Origin: Pseudomonadota bacterium
GTDB taxonomy: Bacteria; Pseudomonadota; Gammaproteobacteria; Burkholderiales; Thiobacillaceae
Assembly: GCA_021821425.1 (NCBI GenBank)
Contig: JAKACL010000005.1
Coordinates: 1 to 26,032 of the forward strand
DNA length: 26,032 nucleotides
Direction of reading: 5' to 3'
In this document: in pieces, positions 7,520 to 15,079 of the stretch
Layout of the letters: every line of letters begins with the position of its first letter
Position numbering within the stretch: position 1 is the stretch's first letter
Position numbers and translations under genes: made by a program
Notes under the pieces: model-generated
The model's database searches: none
Told to the model about the DNA's origin: nothing
Seen by the model: only the letters and a program-made list of their open reading frames with translations

Positions 7520-8275
7520 ATGTTAATTATTCCTGCGATCGACCTTAAAGACGGCCACTGCGTGCGCCTGGAACAAGGCGAAATGGACAGCGCCACCGTG
7601 TTTTCCGAGGATCCGGCGGCCACCGCCCGCCGCTGGAAAGAGCTCGGCGCGCGCCGCCTGCACCTGGTCGACCTCAACGGCGCGTTTGCCGGCAAGCCGG
7701 TCAACGACGCGGCAATCCGCTCGATCGTCGATGCGGTCGGCGACGCGATGCCGGTTCAGCTCGGCGGCGGCATCCGCGACCTCGCCACGATCGAGCGCTA
7801 CCTCGACGACGGCGTGCGCTACGTCATCATCGGCACTGCGGCGGTGAAAAACCCCGGCTTTCTGCACGAAGCGTGCGACGCCTTCCCCGGCCACGTGATG
7901 GTCGGGCTCGACGCCAAGGACGGCAAGATCGCAGTCGAAGGATGGTCAAAAATCACCGGTCACGATGTCATCGATCTGGCCAAGCGCTTCGAAGGCTACG
8001 GTGTCGAGGCGGTCATCTATACCGATATCGGCCGTGACGGCATGCTGACCGGGGTGAATGTCGACGCGACCCAGCGCCTTGCCCAGGCCTTGTCGATCCC
8101 CGTCATCGCCAGCGGCGGCGTCACCAACCTAGACGACGTGCGGGCGCTCTCCGCCGTCGCCAAGGACGGCATCATCGGCGCGATCACCGGCCGTGCGATC
8201 TACCAGGGCACGCTCGATTTCGCCGAGGCGCAGAAACTCGCCGACGAGCTCGCCGGCGGCGTGTTCGGCGTTTAA
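7520..8275 (+). CDS. hisA: ProFAR isomerase (HisA)
   Basis: HisA is a (beta/alpha)8-barrel enzyme that performs the Amadori isomerisation of ProFAR to PRFAR in histidine synthesis. The product has 251 residues. The N-terminal segment [15 protein letters not shown] carries the first catalytic aspartate (residue 8). The second-half segment [14 protein letters not shown] carries the other catalytic region. The phosphate-binding segments QLGGGIRD and [12 protein letters not shown] are present. It starts 29 bp after hisH and ends 7 bp before hisF. It is homologous to the adjacent hisF, and both keep the internal half-barrel repeat. Confidence 0.97.
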   Translation: MLIIPAIDLKDGHCVRLEQGEMDSATVFSEDPAATARRWKELGARRLHLVDLNGAFAGKPVNDAAIRSIVDAVGDAMPVQLGGGIRDLATIERYLDDGVRYVIIGTAAVKNPGFLHEACDAFPGHVMVGLDAKDGKIAVEGWSKITGHDVIDLAKRFEGYGVEAVIYTDIGRDGMLTGVNVDATQRLAQALSIPVIASGGVTNLDDVRALSAVAKDGIIGAITGRAIYQGTLDFAEAQKLADELAGGVFGV

Positions 8276-8282
8276 CCCCCCG

Positions 8283-9038
8283 ATGCTGGCAAAACGCATC
8301 ATCCCCTGTCTCGACGTCACCCATGGCCGCGTGGTCAAGGGCGTCAACTTCGTCGAGCTGAAGGACGCCGGCGATCCGGTGGAAATCGCGCGCCGCTACA
8401 ACGAGGCGGGCGCGGACGAACTGACCTTTCTCGACATTACGGCGTCCAGCGACGACCGCGACCTCATCCTGCACATCATCGAAGCGGTTGCGGCCGAAGT
8501 CTTCATTCCGCTGACGGTCGGCGGCGGCGTGCGCGAAGTGGGCGACGTGCAGCGCCTGCTCAATGCCGGCGCCGACAAGGTCAGCATCAATACTTCGGCG
8601 GTCGTCAATCCGCAGCTGGTGAAGAACGCGGCCGACCGCTACGGCAGCCAGTGCATCGTCGTGGCCATCGATTCCAAGCGGGTGGGCGATCACTGGGAAG
8701 TTTTCACCCACGGCGGCCGCAAGGCCACCGGGCTGGATGCGATCGAGTGGGCGAAGAAGATGGAAAGTCTGGGCGCAGGCGAACTGCTGCTCACCTCGAT
8801 GGATCGCGACGGCACCAAAAGCGGCTTCGACCTGGACCTGACGCGCGCCATTTCAGACGCGGTCGACATCCCCATCATCGCCAGCGGCGGCGTCGGCACG
8901 CTCCAGCACCTGGTCGATGGCGTCAAGGAAGGCCGCGCCGATGCGGTGCTGGCGGCGAGCATTTTCCATTTCGGCGAGTACGGTATCGACGAAGCGAAAA
9001 AATACATGAAGCAGCATGGCATCGAGGTCCGGCTGTGA
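8283..9038 (+). CDS. hisF: Imidazole glycerol phosphate synthase, cyclase subunit
   Basis: HisF is the barrel subunit that receives ammonia from HisH and converts PRFAR to imidazole-glycerol phosphate plus AICAR. The product has 251 residues. Hallmarks are the N-terminal [19 protein letters not shown] with the catalytic aspartate at residue 11, [26 protein letters not shown] with the second catalytic aspartate near 130, and [14 protein letters not shown] chose the ATG at 8283, seven bases after the hisA stop, because it gives the family N-terminus; an upstream in-frame ATG at 8193 lies inside hisA. Its stop overlaps the hisI GTG. Confidence 0.97.
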   Translation: MLAKRIIPCLDVTHGRVVKGVNFVELKDAGDPVEIARRYNEAGADELTFLDITASSDDRDLILHIIEAVAAEVFIPLTVGGGVREVGDVQRLLNAGADKVSINTSAVVNPQLVKNAADRYGSQCIVVAIDSKRVGDHWEVFTHGGRKATGLDAIEWAKKMESLGAGELLLTSMDRDGTKSGFDLDLTRAISDAVDIPIIASGGVGTLQHLVDGVKEGRADAVLAASIFHFGEYGIDEAKKYMKQHGIEVRL

Positions 9039-9421
9039 GCGACTGGCTCGACGCCGTGAAATGGGATGCGAACGGCCTGGTGCCGGCGATCGCCCAGGAT
9101 GCCGTCAGCGGCGAAATCCTGATGGTGGCGTGGATGAACCGCGAGGCGCTTGAGGAGACCGCACGCACCGGCCGCGGCGTATATTTCTCGCGATCGCGCA
9201 ATAAACTCTGGCGTAAGGGCGAGGAATCCGGCCATGTGCAGAACGTCAGCGAAATCCGGCTCGACTGCGACAATGACGTGGTGCTGCTTAAAATTGAACA
9301 GGTGGGCGGCATCGCCTGTCATACGGGCCGGCGATCCTGTTTTTTCCAGAGGCTCGAGAACCGCCAGTGGGTCACGACCGCCCCGGTGCTGAAGAACCCT
9401 GACGAGATCTATCAGAAATGA
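9035..9421 (+). CDS. hisI: Phosphoribosyl-AMP cyclohydrolase
   Basis: HisI opens the purine ring of phosphoribosyl-AMP, the third step of histidine synthesis, using a zinc ion. The 128-residue product is the free-standing cyclohydrolase, not the HisIE fusion of enterics. Family segments are [41 protein letters not shown] and the metal-binding LDCDND and [11 protein letters not shown]. The GTG at 9035 overlaps the hisF stop (GTGA) and gives a normal N-terminus. Its own stop overlaps the hisE ATG, so hisF, hisI and hisE are linked by overlapping codons. Confidence 0.95.
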   Translation: MSDWLDAVKWDANGLVPAIAQDAVSGEILMVAWMNREALEETARTGRGVYFSRSRNKLWRKGEESGHVQNVSEIRLDCDNDVVLLKIEQVGGIACHTGRRSCFFQRLENRQWVTTAPVLKNPDEIYQK

Positions 9422-9735
9422 GCGACATTCTCGACCGCCTCGCCGAAACGCTGGAAGCGCGCAAGCAGGCATCGCCCGACAGTTCCTATGTGGCGAAGCT
9501 CTATGCCAGGGGCACCGACGCCATCCTGAAGAAAATCGGCGAGGAGGCGACCGAAACGGTGATGGCGGCCAAGGACGACCAGGCCGAAAAGATCATCTAC
9601 GAAGTCGCCGATTTATGGTTTCATACCCTGGTGCTGCTGGCGCACAAGGGCCTGAAACCGGCGGACGTGCTGAACGAGCTGGCGCGCCGCGAGGGCCTGT
9701 CAGGACTGGCTGAAAAGGCGAATCGACATGAGTGA
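9418..9735 (+). CDS. hisE: Phosphoribosyl-ATP pyrophosphohydrolase
   Basis: HisE cleaves pyrophosphate from phosphoribosyl-ATP, the second step of histidine synthesis. It is a small all-alpha protein of the MazG/HisE superfamily, 105 residues here. The metal-binding helices are visible in [16 protein letters not shown] and [17 protein letters not shown]. The ATG at 9418 overlaps the hisI stop by four bases. The 3' end overlaps the HIT gene by eight bases. The step before it, ATP phosphoribosyltransferase (hisG), is not encoded in this window. Confidence 0.96.
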   Translation: MSDILDRLAETLEARKQASPDSSYVAKLYARGTDAILKKIGEEATETVMAAKDDQAEKIIYEVADLWFHTLVLLAHKGLKPADVLNELARREGLSGLAEKANRHE

Positions 9736-10066
9736 CTGCATTTTCTGCAAGATCGTCGCCGGCGAAATCCCCAGCGGCAAGGTCTACGAAGACGACGAAG
9801 TGCTGGCGTTTCACGATATTCATCCGTTTGCGCGGGTGCATGTCCTGATCATTCCGAAGGCGCACATCGCGAGCCTGTCCGATTGCGTGCCGGCGCACGA
9901 GGGCCTGCTCGGCAGGATGCTGCTGCTGGCGCCGCGACTGGCGAAGGCGCAGGGCCTGGAGGCTGGCTTCAAGACGCTGATCAACACCGGGCGCGGGGGC
10001 GGTCAGGAAGTATTCCATATTCACGTTCACGTATTTGGCGGGGGTGATCCCGTCAAGCGCAGTTAA
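9728..10066 (+). CDS. hinT: HIT-family nucleoside phosphoramidase (HinT type)
   Basis: This is a cytoplasmic histidine-triad hydrolase acting on AMP-lysine or AMP-amide type bonds; the physiological substrate in bacteria is unclear. The product has 112 residues. The triad HIHVHV lies at residues 97-102. The N-terminus [15 protein letters not shown] holds a CxxC pair often seen in this group. The ATG at 9728 lies inside the end of hisE, an eight-base overlap. This gene sits at the end of the his cluster, just before tatA, an arrangement familiar in betaproteobacteria. Confidence 0.93.
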   Translation: MSDCIFCKIVAGEIPSGKVYEDDEVLAFHDIHPFARVHVLIIPKAHIASLSDCVPAHEGLLGRMLLLAPRLAKAQGLEAGFKTLINTGRGGGQEVFHIHVHVFGGGDPVKRS

Positions 10067-10083
10067 ACAACAGGAGAAATAAC

Positions 10084-10299
10084 ATGGGTACTTTTAGCAT
10101 CTGGCATTGGCTGATCGTTCTGGTCGTGGTGCTGCTGATTTTCGGCACCAAGAAGCTGCGCAACATCGGCGGCGATCTGGGCGGCGCGGTCAAGGGCTTC
10201 AAGGAAGGCATGAAGGACGATTCGCCGAAGATCGGCGAAAAAACCGACCAGGACGGCCGCACCATCGATGCCGAGGTCAAGGACAAGCAGAATTCGTGA
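10084..10299 (+). CDS. tatA: Sec-independent translocase subunit TatA
   Basis: TatA oligomers form the protein-conducting element of the twin-arginine pathway, which exports folded, often cofactor-bearing proteins. The 71-residue product has a single N-terminal membrane helix (residues 8-20, [12 protein letters not shown]). The [14 protein letters not shown] hinge and amphipathic helix follow, then a charged tail. The ATG at 10084 has a good ribosome site, AGGAG, about eight bases upstream. It follows hinT by 17 bp. The downstream gap to tatB is occupied by a heptamer repeat element. Confidence 0.95.
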   Translation: MGTFSIWHWLIVLVVVLLIFGTKKLRNIGGDLGGAVKGFKEGMKDDSPKIGEKTDQDGRTIDAEVKDKQNS

Positions 10300-10303
10300 A
10301 AGG

Positions 10304-10399
10304 CAGGATTCAGGGATCAGGATTCAGGATTCAGGGAATGAGCGGCTTCCAGCCGCGCCCCTGATTCCTTGCCCCTGACCCCTGACCCCTGACCCCTAA
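10304..10399. repeat. Inverted heptamer-repeat element between tatA and tatB
   Basis: Five 7-nt units of the CAGGATT/CAGGGAT type (10304-10338) are followed by a perfect hairpin, GCGGCT-TCC-AGCCGC (10342-10356). Six 7-nt units of the CCCCTGA type (10358-10399) come next. The two arrays share the core TCAGG/CCTGA in opposite orientation, so they can pair over five of every seven bases. The element fills the gap and ends directly at the tatB ATG, leaving no purine-rich ribosome site. Confidence 0.85.
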
Positions 10400-10879
10400 A
10401 TGTTCGACATCGGCTTTTCCGAACTCATGGTCATCGGCGTCGTGGCGCTGATTGTCATCGGCCCCGAACGCCTGCCCAAGGTTGCGCGCACGGCAGGGCA
10501 CCTGTATGGGCGCATGCAGCGCTACGTGTCCAGTGTGAAAGCGGACATCAGCAACGAAATTCAGCTGGATGAGTTGCGCAAGGCCGGCCAGAGCTTCAAG
10601 GAATCGGTCGAATCGGTGGAAGCCGATGTCCAGCAGCAGGCGACCGTGGTCGACGACTACCTGCGCGACGAGGCGAGCAACGTCGACAAGGTGGTCAAGG
10701 CGATGGGCACGACCGAGGGCGAACGCCCCGTCACCCAATCCGCGCTGCAGCGGCTGGAGACCGAACAGATGCCCCAGCAAAGCCTGCCGCTCGACGAGCC
10801 TGACCAGAATGCGGCCACCGCCACGCCGGCAGCGGTCGTGGAAACAGCGCACGGCGACGTTGCCGGAAAAACCCCATGA
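10400..10879 (+). CDS. tatB: Sec-independent translocase subunit TatB
   Basis: TatB forms with TatC the receptor that recognises twin-arginine signal peptides. The 159-residue product begins MFDIGFSELMVIGVVALIVI, the usual short periplasmic end plus membrane helix. The GPERLPKVARTAGHLYGRM hinge and amphipathic helix follow. The remainder is a long helical, then low-complexity cytoplasmic region. The length distinguishes it from TatA. The ATG at 10400 directly follows a pyrimidine-rich heptamer array, and no Shine-Dalgarno sequence is visible, so initiation may be weak or structure-dependent. Its stop overlaps the tatC start (ATGA). Confidence 0.94.
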   Translation: MFDIGFSELMVIGVVALIVIGPERLPKVARTAGHLYGRMQRYVSSVKADISNEIQLDELRKAGQSFKESVESVEADVQQQATVVDDYLRDEASNVDKVVKAMGTTEGERPVTQSALQRLETEQMPQQSLPLDEPDQNAATATPAAVVETAHGDVAGKTP

Positions 10880-11706
10880 GCTCACCGGAAGATTCCTTCA
10901 TCTCGCATCTGATTGAAATGCGAGATCGCCTGCTGCGGGCGGTGATCGCAGTGGTGGTGCTGTTCGTGCTGCTGTTTCCGTGGGCGCAGGACCTCTATGC
11001 GCTGCTGGCCAAGCCGATGCTGGAATCCCTGCCGCAGGGCGGACAGATGATCGCCACCGAGGTCACCACGCCGTTTTTCGTGCCGATCAAGGTCACGATG
11101 ATGACGGCCTTCCTGCTGGCGCTGCCGTGGGTGTTTTATCAGGCGTGGGCGTTTGTCGCGCCGGGGCTTTACCAGCACGAAAAGCGGCTCGGCGTGCCGC
11201 TGGTGATCAGCAGCGTGCTCCTGTTCCTGCTCGGCATGGCGTTCGCCTATTTCCTGGTGTTCCCGGTGGTGTTCGGCTTTATCGTCGGCGTCGCGCCCGA
11301 AGGCGTGGCGGTGATGACCGACATCGGCAAGTATCTCGACTTCGTGATGACGCTGTTCCTGGCCTTCGGCATCACCTTCGAGGTGCCCGTCGCGGTGGTG
11401 TTGCTGGTCAAGATGGGCATGGTGTCGATTGCCAAGCTGCGCGAAATCCGCCCCTATGTCGTCGTCGGCGCGTTCGTCATCGGCGCGATTTTCACCCCGC
11501 CCGACGTGATTTCGCAGTTTATGCTCGCGATGCCGATGTGGCTGCTGTACGAACTCGGCATCATCGTCGCGTCGATGATCGCGAAGCCCAAGCCGGACAC
11601 CGAAGCCGAGCCCGATTACACGCCGATGTCCGAGTCCGATATGGACGCCGAGCTGGATCGCATCGGCTCCAACCCGTCCGACGCGGAGCCGCGCGACGTC
11701 AAGTAA
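10876..11706 (+). CDS. tatC: Sec-independent translocase subunit TatC
   Basis: TatC is the polytopic core of the twin-arginine translocase and binds the signal peptide. The 276-residue product has six predicted membrane helices. The N-terminal SFISHLIEMRDRLLRA matches the conserved cytoplasmic start of the family. The segments VFYQAWAFVAPGLYQHEKR and FGITFEVPVAVVLLVKMG are characteristic. An acidic cytoplasmic tail of about 35 residues (from PKPDTEAEPDY) extends beyond the last helix. Start and stop codons overlap with tatB. The next 140 bp hold the amt control region, which begins immediately after the tatC stop, and no terminator is visible. Confidence 0.95.
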   Translation: MSSPEDSFISHLIEMRDRLLRAVIAVVVLFVLLFPWAQDLYALLAKPMLESLPQGGQMIATEVTTPFFVPIKVTMMTAFLLALPWVFYQAWAFVAPGLYQHEKRLGVPLVISSVLLFLLGMAFAYFLVFPVVFGFIVGVAPEGVAVMTDIGKYLDFVMTLFLAFGITFEVPVAVVLLVKMGMVSIAKLREIRPYVVVGAFVIGAIFTPPDVISQFMLAMPMWLLYELGIIVASMIAKPKPDTEAEPDYTPMSESDMDAELDRIGSNPSDAEPRDVK

Positions 11707-11707
11707 T

Positions 11708-11742
11708 GCATCAATATGGTGCGCTACGCACCGATGTGGTGC
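11708..11742 (+). promoter_or_regulatory. Two tandem NtrC-like activator sites
   Basis: GCATC-N5-GGTGC (11708-11722) and GCACC-N5-GGTGC (11728-11742) match the NtrC dyad GCACY-N5-RGTGC, the second exactly and the first with one mismatch. Their centres are 20 bp apart, about two helical turns. They lie roughly 88 and 108 bp upstream of the start expected from the sigma-54 promoter, as at classical NtrC enhancers. Confidence 0.65.
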
Positions 11743-11796
11743 TTGTCGCTGCAGGGTCTTGCAGTCGTTCCCATATAAATCAATGGCTTAATCTTC

Positions 11797-11812
11797 AGGA
11801 ACGCCGCTTGCT
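11797..11812 (+). promoter_or_regulatory. Sigma-54 (-24/-12) promoter of amt
   Basis: AGGAACGCCGCTTGCT matches TGGCACG-N4-TTGCW at 10 of 12 defined bases, with invariant GG and GC at correct spacing. Transcription would start near 11823, before the GGGAG ribosome site and the ATG at 11846. Confidence 0.65.
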
Positions 11813-11845
11813 TTAAACAGCCGGCATTCAATCGGGAGCCGGCAA

Positions 11846-13048
11846 ATGGAAGCGCTGAAATCAGGCAGTGATGTGTTGTTCGTGTTGTTGGGCGGGATCA
11901 TGGTGCTGGCGATGCACGCCGGGTTTGCGTTTCTCGAGCTGGGCACGGTGCGCAAGAAGAATCAGGTCAACGCCCTGGTCAAGATCCTCACCGATTTCTC
12001 GGTGTCGACCATTGCCTATTTCTTCATCGGCTACAGCGTCGCCTACGGCGTCAGCTTCTTCTCCAGTGCGGAGGTGCTGTCGGCGAAGAATGGCTACGAC
12101 CTGGTCAAGTTCTTTTTCCTGCTGACCTTTGCAGCGGCGATCCCGGCGATCGTGTCCGGCGGCATCGCCGAACGCGCCCGCTTCAATCCGCAACTGGCGG
12201 CGACGTTTGTGCTGGTGGGTCTGGTCTACCCGTTTTACGAGGGCATCGTCTGGAACGGCAACTATGGCCTACAGGATTGGCTGGAAGCCAGCTTCGGCGC
12301 CCGTTTCCACGACTTTGCCGGTTCGGTGGTGGTGCATGCGGTGGGCGGCTGGATCGCGCTGCCTGCGGTGCTGCTGCTGGGCGCGCGGCGCGGCCGCTAT
12401 ACCAAGGACGGCCTGGTTTCGGCGCACCCGCCGTCCAATATTCCGTTTCTGGCGCTCGGCGCGTGGATCCTGACGGTAGGGTGGTTCGGTTTCAACGTGA
12501 TGTCGGCGCAGCTGATCGAGGCGGTGTCGGGCCTCGTCGCGGTCAACTCGCTGATGGCGATGGTGGGCGGCACGCTCGCCGCGCTGGTGATCGGTCGCAA
12601 CGACCCCGGCTTCATCCACAACGGTCCGCTGGCCGGGCTGGTGGCCGTGTGTGCCGGGTCCGACCTGATGCATCCGATCGGCGCGCTTGCCACGGGCGCG
12701 ATTGCCGGCGCGCTGTTCGTGTGGATGTTCATGGTGACGCAGAACCGCTGGAAGATCGACGATGTGCTCGGCGTCTGGCCGCTGCATGGCCTGTGCGGTG
12801 CCTGGGGCGGCATCGCTGCAGGCATCTTCGGCAGCCAGGCGCTGGGTGGCATCGGTGGCGTCAGCCTGGCGGCGCAGATTGTGGGCACGCTGGGCGGGGT
12901 GGCGGTGGCCGTGGTCGGCAGCCTGGTGGTCTACGGGCTGCTGAAGCAGGTCACCCGCCTGCGCCTCGATCCGGAGGCGGAATTCAACGGCGCCGATCTC
13001 AGCATCCACCGGGTGTCGGCAACCGCCGAGCACGAGACCAACTGGTGA
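11846..13048 (+). CDS. amt: Ammonium channel, Amt family
   Basis: This is an inner-membrane channel of the Amt/Mep/Rh family that takes up ammonium under nitrogen limitation. The 400-residue product has about 11 hydrophobic segments. The pore twin histidines are visible: His164 in DFAGSVVVHAVGGW (with Asp156) and His314 in VWPLHGLCGAWGG. It lacks the long cleavable signal peptide of enteric AmtB. The ATG at 11846 follows GGGAG. It is preceded by a predicted NtrC/sigma-54 control region. No P-II gene (glnK/glnB), the usual partner, is adjacent. The 3' end is convergent with the kinase gene, with four bases between the stop codons. Confidence 0.94.
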   Translation: MEALKSGSDVLFVLLGGIMVLAMHAGFAFLELGTVRKKNQVNALVKILTDFSVSTIAYFFIGYSVAYGVSFFSSAEVLSAKNGYDLVKFFFLLTFAAAIPAIVSGGIAERARFNPQLAATFVLVGLVYPFYEGIVWNGNYGLQDWLEASFGARFHDFAGSVVVHAVGGWIALPAVLLLGARRGRYTKDGLVSAHPPSNIPFLALGAWILTVGWFGFNVMSAQLIEAVSGLVAVNSLMAMVGGTLAALVIGRNDPGFIHNGPLAGLVAVCAGSDLMHPIGALATGAIAGALFVWMFMVTQNRWKIDDVLGVWPLHGLCGAWGGIAAGIFGSQALGGIGGVSLAAQIVGTLGGVAVAVVGSLVVYGLLKQVTRLRLDPEAEFNGADLSIHRVSATAEHETNW

Positions 13049-13052
13049 AGAA

Positions 13053-14348
13053 TCAGCGGGCCTGCTGTTGCCGCAGGTGACGGCGGCGTTCACTGCGCAA
13101 CTGCTCGAGCTGCCGGTCCACCTGCACCACGTCGGGATGCTGGTCGGTGTATTGCAGCAGCAGTTCGGTGCGCCGGATGCGCAGTTCGACCTGTTTCTTG
13201 TCGAGCCCCTCAAGGTAGGGGTCCGGTTTTGCTGGCGGGCTGGGTGCTGCGGGAGACGGGGTATCGGCGAGGGGGGGCGCGCGCAGGGGGGCCGTGTGGG
13301 CGGGTAGCGTCGCCGGCGCCTCCATAAACGTCGGCGTGTCCATAGACGTCGGTGTGTCCATCTGGGGCGTGGGCAGAAAATAATCGACCAGGATGATGCC
13401 GACGCCGATCAACAGCAGCACGCCGAGCGGAGTGCCGAAGGCCAGCGCGGACAGCAGGCGCGGCACGCGCGGCGGAGGGGGCGCGACGACCGGCAACGGC
13501 GCCGGCGCGGCGACGCTCAGCGCGTGCAAGGCCTTGACCAGCGTGCGGGCGTCGGGGCGGTTTTCCGGCTGCTTGTCGAGCATGCACGCCAGCAACTCGT
13601 TCAACCAGGCCGGCAGGCCCGGACGCAGTTGCTCGGCGGGCGGCGGCGTGTCGTTGATGACGCGGTAGACAATTCCGGCCAGGCTTTCGCCGTCGAACGC
13701 GTACTGGCCGGTGATCATTTCATAGAGCACCGCACCGAGCGAAAAGATGTCCGCGCGCCCATCGATCTCGCGCCCCATGGCCTGCTCCGGCGACATGTAG
13801 CGCGGCGACCCCAGCATCTGCCCAGTCTGCGTGCGGTCGCTGTTGGCGAGGTGGGCGATGCCGAAGTCGGTCAGCTTGACGCGCCCGTGGCGGCCGGTGA
13901 CGACGACGTTGGCGGGCTTGATGTCGCGGTGAATGACACCGTGCTCGTGGGCAAACGCCAGTGCGCTGGCCATCTGCGCGGCGGTGTCGAGGGCCAGGTC
14001 GAGCGGCAGCGGGCCCCGGTTCATGATGTCGCGCAAGGTGACGCCGGGCAGGTATTCCATGGCGATGTAGGCGAGCCCGTCGGCTTCGCCCACGTCGTAG
14101 ATGGTCACGATGTTGGGGTGGGAGAGCCGTCCGGCGCTTTGCGCCTCGCGCAGGAAACGCGATTCTGCGTCGGCGCCTTCCTGCTGCAACTGCGCGATCG
14201 GCACCACCTTGATCGCCACCGTCCGCTCGATCAGCGGGTCGCGTGCACGGTGCACCGTGCCCATCGCACCCTGTCCGATTTCATCGAGGACTTCGTAGCG
14301 GCCAATGTGCAGGCTGGCGGTTTCCTGGGCGTGGTTCAGGGCTGGCAT
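13053..14348 (-). CDS. Membrane-anchored Ser/Thr protein kinase (Hanks type)
   Basis: The 431-residue product has an N-terminal cytoplasmic kinase domain (about 18-275). All key motifs are present: glycine loop GQGAMGTV (25-32), Lys47 in VAIKVV, Glu68 in the C-helix, HRDIKPAN (140-147), DFG (161-163) and SPE (186-188). It should therefore be active. A proline-rich linker leads to one membrane helix (about 298-321), then a periplasmic tail rich in Pro, Thr and Ala with a short DTPTSM/DTPTFM repeat. The tail ends in a predicted helix (378-425) containing YTDQHPDV. No PASTA or other sensor domain is seen. The ATG at 14348 overlaps the SDR gene by 13 bp, so translation is probably coupled. It is the last gene of the hpnCDE unit. 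Substrates are unknown. Confidence 0.88.
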   Translation of the reverse strand: MPALNHAQETASLHIGRYEVLDEIGQGAMGTVHRARDPLIERTVAIKVVPIAQLQQEGADAESRFLREAQSAGRLSHPNIVTIYDVGEADGLAYIAMEYLPGVTLRDIMNRGPLPLDLALDTAAQMASALAFAHEHGVIHRDIKPANVVVTGRHGRVKLTDFGIAHLANSDRTQTGQMLGSPRYMSPEQAMGREIDGRADIFSLGAVLYEMITGQYAFDGESLAGIVYRVINDTPPPAEQLRPGLPAWLNELLACMLDKQPENRPDARTLVKALHALSVAAPAPLPVVAPPPPRVPRLLSALAFGTPLGVLLLIGVGIILVDYFLPTPQMDTPTSMDTPTFMEAPATLPAHTAPLRAPPLADTPSPAAPSPPAKPDPYLEGLDKKQVELRIRRTELLLQYTDQHPDVVQVDRQLEQLRSERRRHLRQQQAR

Positions 14349-15079
14349 TCGATAATCTGTCCTCGCACCGCGCGACTGTCGATGCCCATCAGGTAGAGAT
14401 ACCACGGCATCAGGTCGTCTATTGCAGGTACGGCCTCGGCCGGCAGTCCGGGATGGGTGCGCGTGCGCAATGTGGTGGCCACCTGGCCAGGGATCAGTGT
14501 GTTGATGCGCAGCGTGCTTTCGGCGTCCAGCTCGTCCGCCCAGATGCGAGTCAGGGTTTCCAGGCCGGATTTCGCCACCGCGTAGCCGCCCCAATAGGCA
14601 GAGGGGCGGTGGCCGTGCGTTTCGCCGGTGAACACCACCGAGGCGTCGGGCGACTGCCGCAGCAGCGGCAGGCAGGCACGGGTGAGGGCGAAAGGCGCGA
14701 GCAGGTTCACCCGCATCAGCGTCTGCCACTGTTCCAGCGTCTGCAGTTCCAGCGGGGTCAGGGTGTAGAACTGGTGCGCGCTGTGCAGCACGCCGTCGAG
14801 GCGCTTCAGATGCTGCGCGAGCGTGCCGGCGAGGATGTCCAGACTGCGGTCGTCGGCGGCAGCCAGATCGTAGGGAAACATCGCCGGCTCGGGGCCGCCG
14901 GCGGCGACGATTTCGTCGTAGACCGCATCGAGTCCGGCTTCGTTGCGCGCCAGCAGCGCGACAGTGGCGCCATGGCGTGCATATGCCAGGCTGGCGGCGC
15001 GACCCAGTCCGGCGCTGGCGCCGGTGACCAGGATGACGCGGCCGGCGAGCAGATCGGAGGCGGGAAGATAGTCTTTCAT
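14336..15079 (-). CDS. SDR-family oxidoreductase, YciK-like
   Basis: This Rossmann-fold protein of 247 residues belongs to the short-chain dehydrogenase/reductase family. The cofactor motif TGASAGLG is at 19-26, and Tyr166/Lys170 (YAVAK) occupy the catalytic pair positions. Two usual motifs are altered. The NNAG-type segment reads HSAH near 99-102, and the position 13 residues before the tyrosine, normally serine, is Glu153 (FTGETHG). It may be a divergent or non-canonical enzyme; the overall pattern resembles YciK-type SDRs. The substrate is unknown. The start ATG at 15079 overlaps the end of hpnE by four bases. Its place in the squalene operon invites a role in isoprenoid or lipid metabolism, but that is inference. 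Confidence 0.82.
   Translation of the reverse strand: MKDYLPASDLLAGRVILVTGASAGLGRAASLAYARHGATVALLARNEAGLDAVYDEIVAAGGPEPAMFPYDLAAADDRSLDILAGTLAQHLKRLDGVLHSAHQFYTLTPLELQTLEQWQTLMRVNLLAPFALTRACLPLLRQSPDASVVFTGETHGHRPSAYWGGYAVAKSGLETLTRIWADELDAESTLRINTLIPGQVATTLRTRTHPGLPAEAVPAIDDLMPWYLYLMGIDSRAVRGQIIECQP

Noticed and set aside
10304..10399. Possible CRISPR array from short repeated units
   Set aside because: Units are 7 nt with no spacers, and there are no cas genes. It is a heptamer repeat element.
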